64,000 nt of DNA from Echinarachnius parma (Eukaryota > Echinodermata > Echinoidea > Clypeasteroida > Echinarachniidae): the NCBI GenBank assembly GCA_037951105.1, contig JBAMJV010004005.1, positions 1-64,000 on the forward strand. Reading direction: 5' to 3'. This document shows positions 48,201 to 52,800 of this stretch, piece after piece. The number at the start of each line of letters is the position of its first letter. Within the stretch, counting starts at the first letter, position 1. The notes beneath the pieces were generated by a model. It saw only the letters and a list, made by a program, of their open reading frames with translations, was not told the DNA's origin and ran no database searches. Made by a program: the position numbers and the translations under genes.

Positions 48201-48250
48201 GTCGTCATGACGACAAGCATCTGATGGCTGCTCGTGATCCTTTGAGCCAT
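6659..48250 (-). CDS. NRF-6-like membrane acyltransferase, 16 coding exons
   Basis: Sixteen exons with GT/AG boundaries and matching phases join to 2274 nt, 757 residues plus stop. Seen: a hydrophobic signal peptide (about residues 1-30), a Cys-containing luminal domain with two N-glycosylation sequons (N128, N152), a first membrane span near 195-219, an acidic hydrophilic loop (220-310), then a multi-span membrane domain to about 735. In the membrane domain R347 and H358 form the R-X10-H motif of acyltransferase-3 proteins, and FFFLSG (391-396), RYLRLTP (423-429) and a YLFHP motif in exon 15 follow in family order. Known: worm nrf-6/ndg-4 and insect drop-dead relatives are multipass proteins linked to lipid or yolk transport and drug uptake; the acyl donor and substrate are not defined. 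Inferred: an endomembrane or surface acyltransferase. Positions use exon 7B, which is split by a transposon here; exon 7A substitutes without changing frame. No closer orthologue can be named. Confidence 0.93.
6864..7217. mobile_element. TA-flanked TIR element, 354 bp
   Basis: Left TACAGGGTGGCCAAAAAAC, right end complements it (TTTTTTGGCCAACCTA). The TA borders suggest a Tc1/mariner-type MITE. An internal inverted repeat surrounds ACGATCAATG. In intron 15. Confidence 0.7.
7496..7796. mobile_element. TIR element, 301 bp
   Basis: Left TTCTGGGGTGTTTCACAAAG, right CTTTGTGAAACACCCCCCAGAA. Further inside, AAGTTGGACTT faces AAGTCCAACTT. In intron 15. Confidence 0.9.
7948..8090 (-). CDS. NRF-6-like gene, exon 15
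   Basis: Residues 664-711. FLSWSLWIPLSRLTYATYLFH is a hallmark of the family near its C terminus. Acceptor GCTGCAG, donor GTAAGT. Confidence 0.93.
8160..8235 (-). repeat. tRNA-derived SINE remnant, minus copy
   Basis: The minus strand has CTAGCAATCCG, then a B-box-like GGTTCAAACCC (8194-8204), then CTCATTTTCTTTGC. Faces the plus-strand copy at 8.35 kb. Confidence 0.6.
8345..8412 (+). repeat. tRNA-Ala-like sequence or SINE head
   Basis: A box TAGCTCAGTCGG (8354-8365) and a weak B box GGCTCGAATGC (8399-8409), with a loop offering AGC as anticodon. The acceptor stem does not close, so this is more likely a SINE head than a working tRNA gene. Confidence 0.5.
8941..9694. mobile_element. TACAGTCAAACCTG element, long copy
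   Basis: Left TACAGTCAAACCTG, right CAGGTTTGACTGTA, with TA borders. Interior starts with repeats of GCGACCACCTG. Short relatives lie near 21090-21160, 25545-25650 and 44800-44882, which carry CACCTGTCTACAGTGGCCA-type text. Confidence 0.8.
9951..10520. mobile_element. CCAACGTTGG palindrome-rich TIR element
   Basis: Left end TACCCAGGTAGCAA, right end TTGCTACCTGGGTA. The interior is a string of CCAACGTTGG and related palindromes, with three tandem units of about 65-70 bp between 9990 and 10240. In intron 14. Confidence 0.88.
10672..10745 (-). repeat. tRNA-like SINE remnant
   Basis: The minus strand has AGCGGTTAGAGTGACCGCC and a B box GGTTCGAATCC (10678-10688), with CAT in the anticodon-loop region. 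Stems are imperfect. Confidence 0.5.
11143..11332 (-). CDS. NRF-6-like gene, exon 14
   Basis: Residues 601-663. Two hydrophobic stretches flank an NMAANIAYNGLYAFSWAVALSW-type block, where Ala/Trp-rich helices are usual for the family. Acceptor CTTCCAG, donor GTAAGA. Confidence 0.9.
11528..12017. mobile_element. TIR element with repeated CCTGATGTTGT
   Basis: Left AAACCCCTTCTTAA, right TTAAGAAGGGGTTT. The right half repeats CCTGATGTTGT and GGACGTCNCCGCG motifs. In intron 13. Confidence 0.7.
12204..12255. repeat. (CAT)n microsatellite
   Basis: About 15 CAT/CAC units beside exon 13. Confidence 0.9.
12309..12465 (-). CDS. NRF-6-like gene, exon 13
   Basis: Residues 548-600. YVKPYCRIPPYLVGMAMGY is a conserved NRF block leading into a span. 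Acceptor CAAACAG, donor GTAAGG. Two stop-containing partial copies lie upstream. Confidence 0.92.
12556..12655 (-). pseudogene. Partial copy of exon 13 (copy 1)
   Basis: Begins FFLPYLAGR as in exon 13, then an in-frame TGA. Lies 190 bp upstream of exon 13. Confidence 0.75.
12778..12863 (-). pseudogene. Partial copy of exon 13 (copy 2)
   Basis: Acceptor and FFLPLLADRGTDLSYQEVVYM, then TAA. Lies 208 bp upstream of copy 1. Confidence 0.75.
13568..13684 (-). CDS. NRF-6-like gene, exon 12
   Basis: Residues 509-547. One span (FCALAVACLVSFITTSVLV) followed by a short loop. Acceptor TCCACAG, donor GTATGA, which is slightly weak. Confidence 0.88.
13737..14110. mobile_element. AGTACTGCAGTAC palindromic element
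   Basis: Starts CCCTTGTAAAAAAGTACTGC and ends GCAGTACTGTTTTACAAGGG, a good terminal inverted repeat. The interior is almost wholly AGTAC/CTGCAG/TACCAC combinations. A trace of the same end occurs near 47600-47640. The LTR element is inserted 20 bp away. Confidence 0.8.
14131..14743 (-). repeat. 3' LTR of the Gypsy-like element
   Basis: Near-identical to 16950-17559. The bases just inside it (14744-14759) read purine-rich on the minus strand (GGAAGGGTAAAGCTTA) and may be the polypurine tract. Confidence 0.9.
15415..16755 (-). pseudogene. Integrase-derived ORF with Ser/Pro/Arg tail, one TGA
   Basis: One 447-codon frame broken by a single TGA at 16183-16185. The first 190 residues hold a short N-terminal region, then a Gypsy-type pre-integrase segment (SEAQHADQDVCKL, LWQLTRFELHDGLLFRRKK) and the LLVPASMVQDVL..H part of the H2C2 zinc-binding domain. 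The TGA falls where the conserved Trp of FYWP is expected, and the frame goes on directly with the next helix. Of the zinc ligands the two His are present (5 apart) but the second Cys of C-X2-C is Ser. The remaining part, to the end, is a low-complexity tail rich in SPP, RSP, His and Arg with a DDDD near the end. There is no integrase catalytic core. Readthrough, a pseudogene or recoding cannot be told apart here. Confidence 0.75.
16938..16949 (-). other. Candidate primer-binding site
   Basis: Immediately inside the 5' LTR the minus strand reads CTGGTGGCAGC. A TGG start next to the LTR is usual for tRNA primer sites; which tRNA is not determined. Confidence 0.45.
16950..17559 (-). repeat. 5' LTR of the Gypsy-like element
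   Basis: Near-identical to 14131-14743. A 147-residue hydrophobic frame on its minus strand spans the LTR and is probably chance, since it has no homology recognised and is cut by the LTR ends. Confidence 0.9.
17560..18784. other. Rest of intron 11, nothing recognised
   Basis: From the LTR element to exon 11 no conserved frame, RNA or clear repeat is seen. It includes TGACGTCA-type short sites (17767-17785) that may be chance. Confidence 0.6.
18785..18864 (-). CDS. NRF-6-like gene, exon 11
   Basis: Residues 483-508. CVNWGWYLANDMQFYVLSPLF is split across the loop and the next span, and W-Y-L-x-N-D-M-Q is a conserved family block. Acceptor TCCTTAG, donor GTGAGT. Confidence 0.92.
20094..20262 (-). 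CDS. NRF-6-like gene, exon 10
   Basis: Residues 426-482. It completes RYLRLTP, then a span (LALLILVLMFVLP), then a loop with CSDWWWTDLLYINN, a typical AT3-family extracytosolic loop. Acceptor ACCACAG, donor GTGAGT. Three or more partial copies lie upstream. Confidence 0.92.
20340..20441 (-). pseudogene. Partial copy of exon 10 (copy 1)
   Basis: Keeps an acceptor and the LTPSLALLILVLMFVLP segment, but four extra bases after the acceptor shift the frame and the second half of the exon is missing. Confidence 0.75.
20519..20600 (-). pseudogene. Partial copy of exon 10 (copy 2)
   Basis: Acceptor AAACAG and an open LTPSLAVLILVLMFVVPNLG segment, ending where copy 1 ends. No donor is seen. Confidence 0.75.
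20686..20771 (-). pseudogene. Partial copy of exon 10 (copy 3)
   Basis: Most diverged copy; the acceptor AG is lost. A further faint trace may lie near 21040-21105. Confidence 0.6.
21485..21577 (-). CDS. NRF-6-like gene, exon 9
   Basis: Residues 395-426. Ser-Gly completes FFFLSG, then a span (LLVCYLIL) and a basic loop ending HRYLR. Acceptor TCTAACAG, donor GTAAAT. A partial copy lies 430 bp upstream in gene sense. Confidence 0.9.
21935..22007 (-). pseudogene. Partial copy of exon 9
   Basis: Acceptor plus about 70 nt nearly identical to exon 9 (GLLVCYLILNKMKETGGKI), then diverges before the donor. Lies 430 bp upstream of exon 9. Confidence 0.8.
22782..23049. repeat. CCCATAG foldback repeat, copy 1
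   Basis: AACCAGGTCGAAATTCCCAT at the left, an internal ATGGGAATTTCGACCTGGG, and a diverged right end GTGAATTTCGACTTGGGTT. The interior is a run of AACCCATAG and complements. In intron 8, ending just before exon 8. Confidence 0.8.
23068..23143 (-). CDS. NRF-6-like gene, exon 8
   Basis: Residues 370-394. It encodes NAYLAVDTFFFL, the start of the family FFFLSG motif completed by exon 9. Acceptor TGCTTTAG, donor GTGAGA. Confidence 0.9.
24077..24360. repeat. CCCATAG foldback repeat, copy 2
   Basis: Left CCCAAGTTGAATTTCCCAT, right ATGGGAATTTCGACCTGGG, with the same GGAAACCCATAG interior. Confidence 0.85.
24479..24540 (-). repeat. tRNA-like SINE remnant
   Basis: The minus strand has an A box TAGTGTAGTGG and a B-box-like GAGTTCGACCC about 33 nt further. 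In intron 7. Confidence 0.55.
25325..25382. repeat. (GATA)n/(GGAT)n microsatellite
   Basis: ATATATATA and TAGA units, then about nine GGAT units. Confidence 0.85.
26152..27585 (+). repeat. Cluster of GTAACAGCGTGAC motifs
   Basis: The 13-mer occurs at 26152, 26332, 26527, 26541, 27407 and 27573, with an inverted one-mismatch copy at 27386-27398. Spacing is irregular; the interval is AT-rich and non-coding, in intron 7. Confidence 0.85.
26854..27272. promoter_or_regulatory. GGTCAAAGGTCA (DR1-type) motif cluster
   Basis: TGACCTTTGACC occurs at 26854, 26994, 27116, 27254 and 27261, overlapping at the last two. This is a perfect direct repeat of the nuclear-receptor half site with 1-bp spacing. 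Two more lie at 5407 and 5427. Binding is not shown; the copies may ride on a repeat family. Confidence 0.4.
27862..30205 (-). mobile_element. CR1-like LINE, 5'-truncated
   Basis: Minus-strand element with an ORF covering RT and its C-terminal region, a 3' UTR of about 160 bp, and a terminal (GATGAT) tract at 27868-27893, a microsatellite tail as in CR1/L2-type LINEs. The endonuclease domain is missing. Sits in intron 7 of the NRF-6-like gene, same strand. Confidence 0.88.
28022..30205 (-). CDS. LINE reverse transcriptase ORF (partial at N terminus)
   Basis: An open frame of about 728 codons with no interruption; the internal ATG at 29992 gives 656 residues but homology-like sequence (IKLYNFNRGDYDHLRE) continues upstream. 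Seen from the ATG: FWQYVNSKTK linker, NPSKSPGPDGIHPRVLK, YRPISLTS, LDFRKAFDAVPH, SGIPQGSVLGP and the catalytic YADD near residue 385, then the C-terminal region with LLEYGQSAWHPQ. It copies element RNA at a nicked target in autonomous relatives. Possibly still translatable, but immobile without an endonuclease. Confidence 0.9.
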   Translation of the reverse strand, partial: RSIAKGQFQANIDISTHFSNSSNHNIFGIKLYNFNRGDYDHLREILGNVDWNNHTEHVNCNTAWAFTKQAILDAVEESIPKCPNKSKKKNIYINRQTLALSRRKQRAWRTYTHTGSVGDLTRYKRIRNDLRSSTRKLSRDFESKVMDDIKENPKRFWQYVNSKTKKRVKVGDLIKDDGSFASEDGEKAEVLNSAFKSVFTVEDTTNMPPFEQVWKGAPLNNIEITTENVRKKLNELNPSKSPGPDGIHPRVLKEAQEALAFPLAVIFKKSLDEGFVPEDWKLADITPIHKEGTKRDPFNYRPISLTSIVVKILESLIRDIIIPHMIRNNLLSDEQHGFCPGKSCNTQLLWQLEDWTRLLDEGKSLDVIYLDFRKAFDAVPHRRLMQKVKAYGIDGSLLTWLKNFLTHRQQRVAINDSKSTWTEVQSGIPQGSVLGPVMFLLFINDLPKIIDSHVLLYADDSKIYGTADTEDETSLLQADLNKALEWSRTWQLSFNDTKCKVLHLGRRNINQDYLMGESPLHQTSEETDLGIIIDSNLTFQKHIAVQVNKGYRTLGLIKRTFSHIDKFTITVLITSLVRPLLEYGQSAWHPQFIGDIDKIERVQRRATKSVHEIRHLTYEERLRALDLHSLFYRRRRGDMIQVFRILRSLDNVASDHFFTRNDYPSTRGHTLKLFHPRCRLNIRLNFFSLRIINDWNNLPEDVIAAPSVDVFKRKLDQFWWEERFNLH
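30507..30925. mobile_element. Element with GTACTC/GAGTAC plus poly-C ends
   Basis: Left end CCCGGGGGGGTACTC, right end GAGTACCCCCCCCGGG. The interior repeats ATCCTTAGACATGGGTCC three or more times. A larger relative at about 38105-40386 shares the interior, the satellite unit and the right end. Confidence 0.7.
31190..32410. mobile_element. Candidate TIR element with CAACTTCGCGC ends, 1.2 kb
   Basis: Left has CAGTATGGACAG then ATCCCAACTTCGCGC; right has GCGCGAAGTTGGGAT then a CATACTGG sequence, inverted. The interior is unusually rich in GCGCG/TGCGCG. No ORF. In intron 7. Confidence 0.6.
32437..32645. repeat. GACTCGACCCGATCC foldback repeat, second copy
   Basis: Shares AGCCGACTCGACCCGATCC and the CTGGCTCTAGTC-type interior with the copy at 37.3 kb. 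The right end is more diverged. Confidence 0.55.
33031..33242. repeat. CCCATAG foldback repeat, copy 3
   Basis: Left CCCAAGTCGAATTTCCTATA, right GGGAATTTCGACCTGGG. Close to copy 2 in its internal order. Confidence 0.85.
33601..33628 (-). CDS. NRF-6-like gene, exon 7B, 3' remnant and donor
   Basis: Holds the second 8-bp target duplication (33621-33628) and the last 20 nt of exon 7B, followed by a GTAAGTAG donor. Removing the transposon and one duplication restores a 174-nt exon in frame with exons 6 and 8; this joint is inferred. Confidence 0.8.
35386..35592 (+). CDS. Crypton/DUF3504-like N-terminal fragment
   Basis: A 68-residue frame starting ATGGCGGCC in a good context. It contains FNEAEMDTFLLESESKNTKR and a VFQDYC segment, resembling the SKNTK-x-VFRDYC N terminus of Crypton-derived (DUF3504, ZMYM/KIAA1958-like) proteins. 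It ends where a large foldback begins, and no continuation was found beyond it. The family call is from memory of the motif pattern and is tentative. Inside the hAT-like element. Confidence 0.4.
   Translation: MAATDVRFELFNEAEMDTFLLESESKNTKRQLKFSLKVFQDYCDAGSILFNELSDSLSGYVKQQFFLL
35586..37041. mobile_element. Giant foldback element, 1.46 kb
   Basis: Inverted arms of about 610 bp (35586-36195 and 36425-37041) read GCTATAATCTTGGAAAC inward from both ends, with a spacer of about 230 bp. Arm similarity looks high with scattered differences. No reading frame of note. Confidence 0.85.
37296..37505. repeat. GACTCGACCCGATCC foldback repeat
   Basis: Starts CCCGGCGCAGACAGAGCCG and ends with the near-complement CGGCTCTGTCTTCGCCGGGC. 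Its flank (about 37490-37570) is repeated directly near 37609-37700. A related copy lies at 32437-32645. Confidence 0.65.
38220..39540 (+). repeat. Satellite array, about 9 units of 134-170 bp
   Basis: Each unit holds ATTTTCCGCTGTGAAATTGC, then TTTCAAGCTCGCTCCGCTCG, ACAACCTCGG and CCCTTCATAACGCCATA. Unit starts fall near 38240, 38391, 38557, 38697, 38863, 39006, 39142, 39278 and 39412. One related unit occurs alone near 30690. Confidence 0.9.
39589..40194. mobile_element. Palindromic MITE-like element
   Basis: Arms of about 250 bp: left has GTGACTAAATT and GACTTTGGTTGATCTATA, right has the complement ending AATTTAGTCAC. The middle holds TTGACTTCTGTGACATCACA in one arm and its complement in the other. 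It interrupts the GGTCCTTAGACATGGG-type element. Confidence 0.85.
40975..41128 (-). CDS. NRF-6-like gene, exon 7B, 5' part (split by hAT-like element)
   Basis: First 154 nt of exon 7B, with acceptor TTTCTGTGCAG and an intact R-X10-H motif (residues 347-358). Reading stops matching the family at the transposon border. The last 8 bases are the target duplication. The remaining 20 nt and the donor lie 7.3 kb away. Confidence 0.85.
41176..41349 (-). CDS. NRF-6-like gene, exon 7A (intact alternative copy)
   Basis: Exactly 174 nt with the same in and out phase as 7B, so it can replace 7B. It encodes the first AT3 segment: FLLCFAIS, NLPKILGTKQAKGGVPCLNG, then an Arg and a His with ten residues between (R-X10-H). 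Acceptor TCTGCTTAG, donor GTAGGTAG. It differs from 7B mostly at the 3' end (PLVTLYPMAN versus LAMTIFSMTS). Since 7B is interrupted, this is probably the copy used on this haplotype. Confidence 0.85.
41440..41585 (-). pseudogene. Decayed copy of exon 7 (7C)
   Basis: It keeps an acceptor (TTTGCAG), NLPKLL, KGGIP and CLNGI, but insertions break the spacing and frame and no donor is recognisable. It lies 236 bp upstream of 7A in gene sense. Confidence 0.7.
41660..41764 (-). pseudogene. Decayed copy of exon 7 (7D)
   Basis: More diverged than 7C. The nucleotide match covers the part coding LLCFAI..NL and the LNG region, with stops and frame loss. A still weaker trace may lie near 41890-41930. Confidence 0.55.
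42299..42392 (-). CDS. NRF-6-like gene, exon 6 (loop)
   Basis: Residues 281-311. A short hydrophilic segment rich in Ser, Pro, Thr and Glu continues the loop. Acceptor TTTTGCAG, donor GTAAGT, phase 1 out. Phase fits both exon 7 copies. Confidence 0.85.
42867..43416. mobile_element. TTAAAGGGATAG-family TIR element, copy 3
   Basis: Left TTAAAGGGATAGTTGAG, right CTCAACTATCCCTTTAA, with GAGAGGGCGCT near the left end. In intron 5. Confidence 0.85.
43735..43935. repeat. A-rich AAAAT/AAATAAAT low-complexity tract
   Basis: About 200 bp of A and T with hardly any G or C, in intron 5. Confidence 0.85.
44315..44555 (-). CDS. NRF-6-like gene, exon 5 (first span and cytosolic loop)
   Basis: Residues 200-280. 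It finishes the first membrane span (FISLLAALAILGSVV) and then encodes a charged, acidic loop rich in Glu, Asp, Gly and Ser. Acceptor TTTATAG, donor GTGAGAG. Confidence 0.9.
45056..45161 (-). CDS. NRF-6-like gene, exon 4 (end of NRF domain, start of first span)
   Basis: Residues 165-200. A further Cys (184) is followed by GFIAT at the start of the first transmembrane span. Acceptor TTCCTAG, donor GTAAGG. Confidence 0.9.
45162..46691. other. Intron 3, repeat fragments
   Basis: Contains an inverted repeat around ACGACCGCTTT (about 45540-45665), direct repeats of TTTATGAATGGGGATTA near 45770-45820, and a poly-C run at 46360. No coding signal. Confidence 0.55.
46692..46773 (-). CDS. NRF-6-like gene, exon 3 (NRF domain)
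   Basis: Residues 138-164, reading VLPIQWGVCVPETC, a typical NRF-domain signature with paired Cys (146, 151), then an N-G-T sequon. Acceptor TATCCAG, donor GTGAGA. Confidence 0.92.
47031..47124 (-). pseudogene. Partial copy of exon 2, 3' half
   Basis: Reads CMAVEEYRHFLVGIAANLTAV, matching the second half of exon 2. The donor has changed from a GT to CA, so it looks unusable. Confidence 0.8.
47241..47392 (-). CDS. NRF-6-like gene, exon 2 (NRF domain)
   Basis: Residues 87-137. It carries the family block around GNLAWLGHFDQC (residues 101-112) and a second Cys at 121, plus an N-L-T sequon. Acceptor ends CCTCAG, donor GTAAGA. Broken copies of its two halves lie on either side. Confidence 0.92.
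47484..47560 (-). pseudogene. Partial copy of exon 2, 5' half
   Basis: Reads VLDSFAKPALGIVAGNLAWL and FDQCL, then runs into a stop. It matches the first half of exon 2 and lies 168 bp upstream of it. Confidence 0.8.
47992..48250 (-). CDS. NRF-6-like gene, exon 1 (signal peptide, start of NRF domain)
   Basis: Encodes residues 1-86 plus one base. The ATG has A at -3 and G at +4, a good initiation context. The first 30 residues hold a long hydrophobic core ending in Pro-Ala-Ser-Gly, as in a cleaved signal peptide. One Cys (C70) follows. The donor is GTAAGT. Any upstream untranslated exon cannot be seen. Confidence 0.9.
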
Positions 48251-48568
48251 TATGAGTGATCGTGCCTCCTATACTAGTTCTACAAATGTAGGAAATTGTA
48301 AATGGAATGTACAATGTTTTTCGCACTACATTTATGTAATGGTGTGATGTGGAAAAGGTAATTCCAACTGATCATTTTCATTTCCTGTCAGCTGCGCTAC
48401 ACTAGGTCACGTAAGCGGCTATTTGTTGGTTTAATCAGCAAAATCTCATCTCCTGGCACCTATATGCAGCCATCACACTAATGTGTCAATACAGTGAACA
48501 GTGACATGCATTCATCTACACACATTGAAAAGGGGTGAACTTTATCCATACATTATCCATCAAGCAAG

Positions 48569-49852
48569 ATGATCCAACACCTAGAACTCAATCACCTATT
48601 CACCGATAACCAGTACGGCTTTCGCAGTGGCAGATCCTGTTCAACCCAATTGACTGTCGTCCTTGAGCAGTGGACCAAGATTCTTGATGATGGCCATGGA
48701 ATAGATTGCCTATACTTGGACTTCCGTAAAGCATTTGACAGTGTGCCACACCAGCGTCTACTTACCAAGATTAGAGCAAACGGCATTGGAGGATGTCTTA
48801 TCAAGTGGATTGAGAAGTACTTGACAGGCCGCAGTCAACGAGTGGTGGTGAATGGGAAGACTTCAGAAACCAGCGAAGTAACAAGTGGCATACCGCAAGG
48901 AAGTGTCCTAGGCCCTGTCTTGTTCAATGTCTACATTAACGACCTACCATCTGTAGCTCAGAACTCTACTGCGAAGTTATTTGCCGACGACACAAAACTG
49001 TACAGGGTTGTAGACAATGAAGAGGATGCTAAACTACTCCAACAAGATCTGGATGCAATCGTTCAGTGGTCAAGTAACTGGCAGCTTCCGTTCAACGAAG
49101 GAAAGTGCAAAGTGATTCACTACGGAAAGAACAACAAGAAGTTCGCCTACACCATGGAAAGCCCTGACGGGAGAAAAGATGTGGCAACGGATGAAGGAAT
49201 GGGAGAAAAGGATCTGGGGGTATTATTTGACTCAGATCTGTCCTTCTGCGCCCATGTAGCTGATGTATCCAAAAGAGCCAATATCAAGTTGGGAATCATC
49301 AAACGTTCGTTTTCATCCCTTGGTTCCAGTGGCATGCTACAACTGTACAAGACCATAGTACGCCCAACACTGGAGTATTGCAATGCAGTCTGGAGACCAA
49401 CTTATCTAAAGGATCAAGACTTACTGGAAAAGGTCCAACAACGAGCTACACGACTCATCTCAGATGTGAAACATCTAAGCTACGAAGACAGGCTCAAGTC
49501 ACTCAAACTACCATCACTAGAATACCGTAGACAGAGGGCTGATCTTCTTCAAATATACAAAATCATGCATGGATTTGAGTCTGTAGAGAAGAATGACATG
49601 TTTGAAATCATCAAAGAATCCAGAACAAGAGGACACAGGCTCAAAATTAGGAAACCTCACTGTAAATCCAGGATGAGGCAGATGTCATTTTCAGTGCGGA
49701 GAATAAATAATTGGAATAATCTTCCTACAACTGCCATTAATGCCTCATCTATTAATAAGTTCAAATCAGAACTTGAAAATCATTGGAAGCACCACCCGCA
49801 GAAATACTGCCCATACCAACGCGAATCCAATGCAGTAAAGAGGGGCACATAA
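48569..49852 (+). CDS. 5'-truncated CR1-like LINE RT ORF
   Basis: 427 residues starting inside RT: YGFRSGRSCSTQL, LDFRKAFDSVPH, SGIPQGSVLGP, catalytic FADD at 138-141, then the C-terminal region RPTLEYCNAVWRP. The initial Met is just an internal residue near the truncation. The frame is intact to the TAA and is followed by AACCAAAGTAA-type short repeats. It lies 320 bp upstream of the NRF-6-like start, on the opposite strand. Confidence 0.88.
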   Translation: MIQHLELNHLFTDNQYGFRSGRSCSTQLTVVLEQWTKILDDGHGIDCLYLDFRKAFDSVPHQRLLTKIRANGIGGCLIKWIEKYLTGRSQRVVVNGKTSETSEVTSGIPQGSVLGPVLFNVYINDLPSVAQNSTAKLFADDTKLYRVVDNEEDAKLLQQDLDAIVQWSSNWQLPFNEGKCKVIHYGKNNKKFAYTMESPDGRKDVATDEGMGEKDLGVLFDSDLSFCAHVADVSKRANIKLGIIKRSFSSLGSSGMLQLYKTIVRPTLEYCNAVWRPTYLKDQDLLEKVQQRATRLISDVKHLSYEDRLKSLKLPSLEYRRQRADLLQIYKIMHGFESVEKNDMFEIIKESRTRGHRLKIRKPHCKSRMRQMSFSVRRINNWNNLPTTAINASSINKFKSELENHWKHHPQKYCPYQRESNAVKRGT

Positions 49853-52800
49853 GCTGAAGCTTCAAGCCTCAACACCAAAGTAAACCAAAGTAAGTAAACA
49901 TGTTACATTCATGCAGTTATCTGGATGAGCGCTCATTGACAAATAAATAAATTCTATTAACAAATGCCTATTTTTCTTTTTCCTCTTCTTTTCAGGTGAA
50001 GTAAAAGATTGTGTGAAAGCCACGGATGCGAATTCAATAACAACATTTGCTAATAAATATATTTAATAAGTTGAATGACCATGTTTTGCATCCTTTATTG
50101 CTTTGATTCCTGGAGCTGGAGTACAAAAGGGCATCTAGTTCCTCCAAAGGTATACAAGAGAGTGTATATTAATATGGTTCACAGGGCTTATTATGGGCTC
50201 AATACCAGCCCAGCGCAATCACTGAAATTATTGGAATTCGGATCATTGGCTCTAGATCTCTAACTCATTGATCTCAGTATGCTGGACATGATTATTGTGT
50301 GAAAGGATGTAGCTAGAACACCAGCTCTTTACCTATTAGACCATGGGGTTCAGCTCATCCACACACTGTATATCGATCAGTCAATTTAGGTCTGGTCCTG
50401 GGCCTGCATCAAGCCCTGGCCCTGCACGTACCCCAGATAGCAATTTAACGTTTATTTAACGTTACCATATGGTATACATTATATTATAATAACGTTTACT
50501 GGATAACGTTACATTATGGTTAGTTTGCTCATTGTTTAGATACGTTATTGTAACGTTAACATTTACGTTAACATTATAACTAAATATGAACGTTATGCCA
50601 ACGTTTACTGGATAACGTTACATTATGGTTAGTTTGCTCATTGATTCTACGTTATTGTAACGTTAACATTTACGTTAACATGATAACTAAATATGAACGT
50701 TATGCCAATGTTTACTAGATAACGTTACATTATGGTTAGTTTGCTCATTGTTTTAACGTTATTGTAACGTTTACATTTACGTTAACATGATAACCAAATA
50801 TGAACGAAAAATTAACTTAAAATCATATGGCAAATGTGTCGGATAAATATATATATACTTATAGAAGTGCCTATACCTAGTCTTACATTATAACAGTTCC
50901 TAGTCATATTCCTAATCCTAATCCTATTCCTAGCTATGCCTTATCCTACACTCGCTACATATCAAGTCTTCATCCACTCAGCTATATATATCCTAGCTTA
51001 TGTGAGAATATTTTGTTTATGGTTAGTATTTTGATAAAGTCGAATATATTTTATAATATTTAAAAGTATTTACATTGATGAATCATGAGAACAAACATTT
51101 AATATGTTTGTTAGATAAGTTAATTACATTTATTTAAAACAATGAGTCAATAATAGATGGATGATTTTGAAACAATCAAATTACTCGAAATTTATACTTA
51201 ATTTGCAGTCAATAATTGCTCATGAATATTCATGAATAACAACAAGCGTTGATCCAACGTTGATTCAACGTTGATCTAACGTTTCAGATTTTTTCAGATT
51301 CAGATTCAGATTCAGTTTATTCAAACCATAAAACAAAAGTAAAAAATATAAATTGCAGTTTGATAATCAAATATACAAAATGGTTTTGGACCCCATAGAA
51401 GCAGGAGTTTGTAAATTGGGGCCCCGGGGGGTCTGTCCTCATAGAAAGGGGGTATCATGCGTGACCAAGGACTTGCCAAAAGCACCCTAAACGAGTATTT
51501 GCGTGGTGCAAAAAATACACCCTAAGTAAGTATGATTATCGGTAATTTGATACCCTAAGCGATTTAGTTGTTTTAGCTGTTTATGAAAGTTAATTATTTG
51601 TATTAAGTGCACATTGCAGCTGATAGCACCCTGAATGGAATGATTCAAGGGATACCCATATTGATAATCTCAGTAGGGTCCAGGGGTGGCTCCCGGAAGC
51701 TCTAGGATTCTTTATATCCATAACAAAACAAATAGTTAACTATTCAAATTAATAATAAGTTATTTATTTTAGTGAGCATATAGCGTGAACTCCTGCATAA
51801 GTGCGTCCAGGAGGCTGTGTCAGATGGTCTTAATGGGGATTTAGGGGCACAGCCCCATGAAGATTAAAACACTCTAGCTCCCAAGAAGACTACTGTTCAC
51901 ATAATGATTGAGAGTGGGCAATGTCCCTTCATTTTATTTTTATTTTATATTTCTGAACCCCAAATATGGAAGAGTTAATAATATTGGCCATAGGGAGCGA
52001 AGCGATCGAGGGCTGGGGCACAGCCAGGGGCGGGGGGGGAGGGGGGGGGGGGGTTGGGAGGTGGTATCTCCCTCCCACGGAAGATTTTGCATTAATATAG
52101 GCTACTTGAAATGGTGCAATTTAATTGGTGCACGTCACACAAACAGCCAGAGCAATGCCAGCCTACACGGCAACTACGTGGCCCGGTACAGAAAAAGTAG
52201 GCCTACTCACCCCAGACCATACGCAAGTTTCGCAGCGAAAATTGAAAATGGATGTATAAATTAGTTTTTGAACGTTAGAATTAATAAGTCTTAGCTCATA
52301 CATTATATTCTTGTTTCTCTTTTTTTGCGGGGGGGGGGGGGGGGGGGGCTTAATTTTTATATAAATCGAATTGTATAAACCCCTAATTCACTATCACACC
52401 AATCTAGTGCACAGGATCACACATTATCACAAGCCCCCCCCCCCCCCCCCCCCCCTCACTCAGGGAGACAGCTCACGCCATCCCCTGAGCTGATACACAC
52501 CATACTGCTTTTACTAGTATCACGACAATAAAGAGGAGACCGCTCACACCACCACCTTATGCTCATCAAACGGGGAGACTTCTCACGCGGAAGGGGGACC
52601 CAGCACGCCAGCGCTTTACGGTTGCGGCAATCCCCGCGCGCGAAATTCGTCCCCTCAGCCAAAAATAAGCAGGGGAGACAAATTCCGCGCGCGGGAATCG
52701 TCAGGCCGGACTATCCTCGCGGGGGGCTAAAACGACCGGGACACCGGCATAGCCCAGGCTCCTTCGTGTGCTACTTCTGGGTCGCAGTACACCGTGCCCC

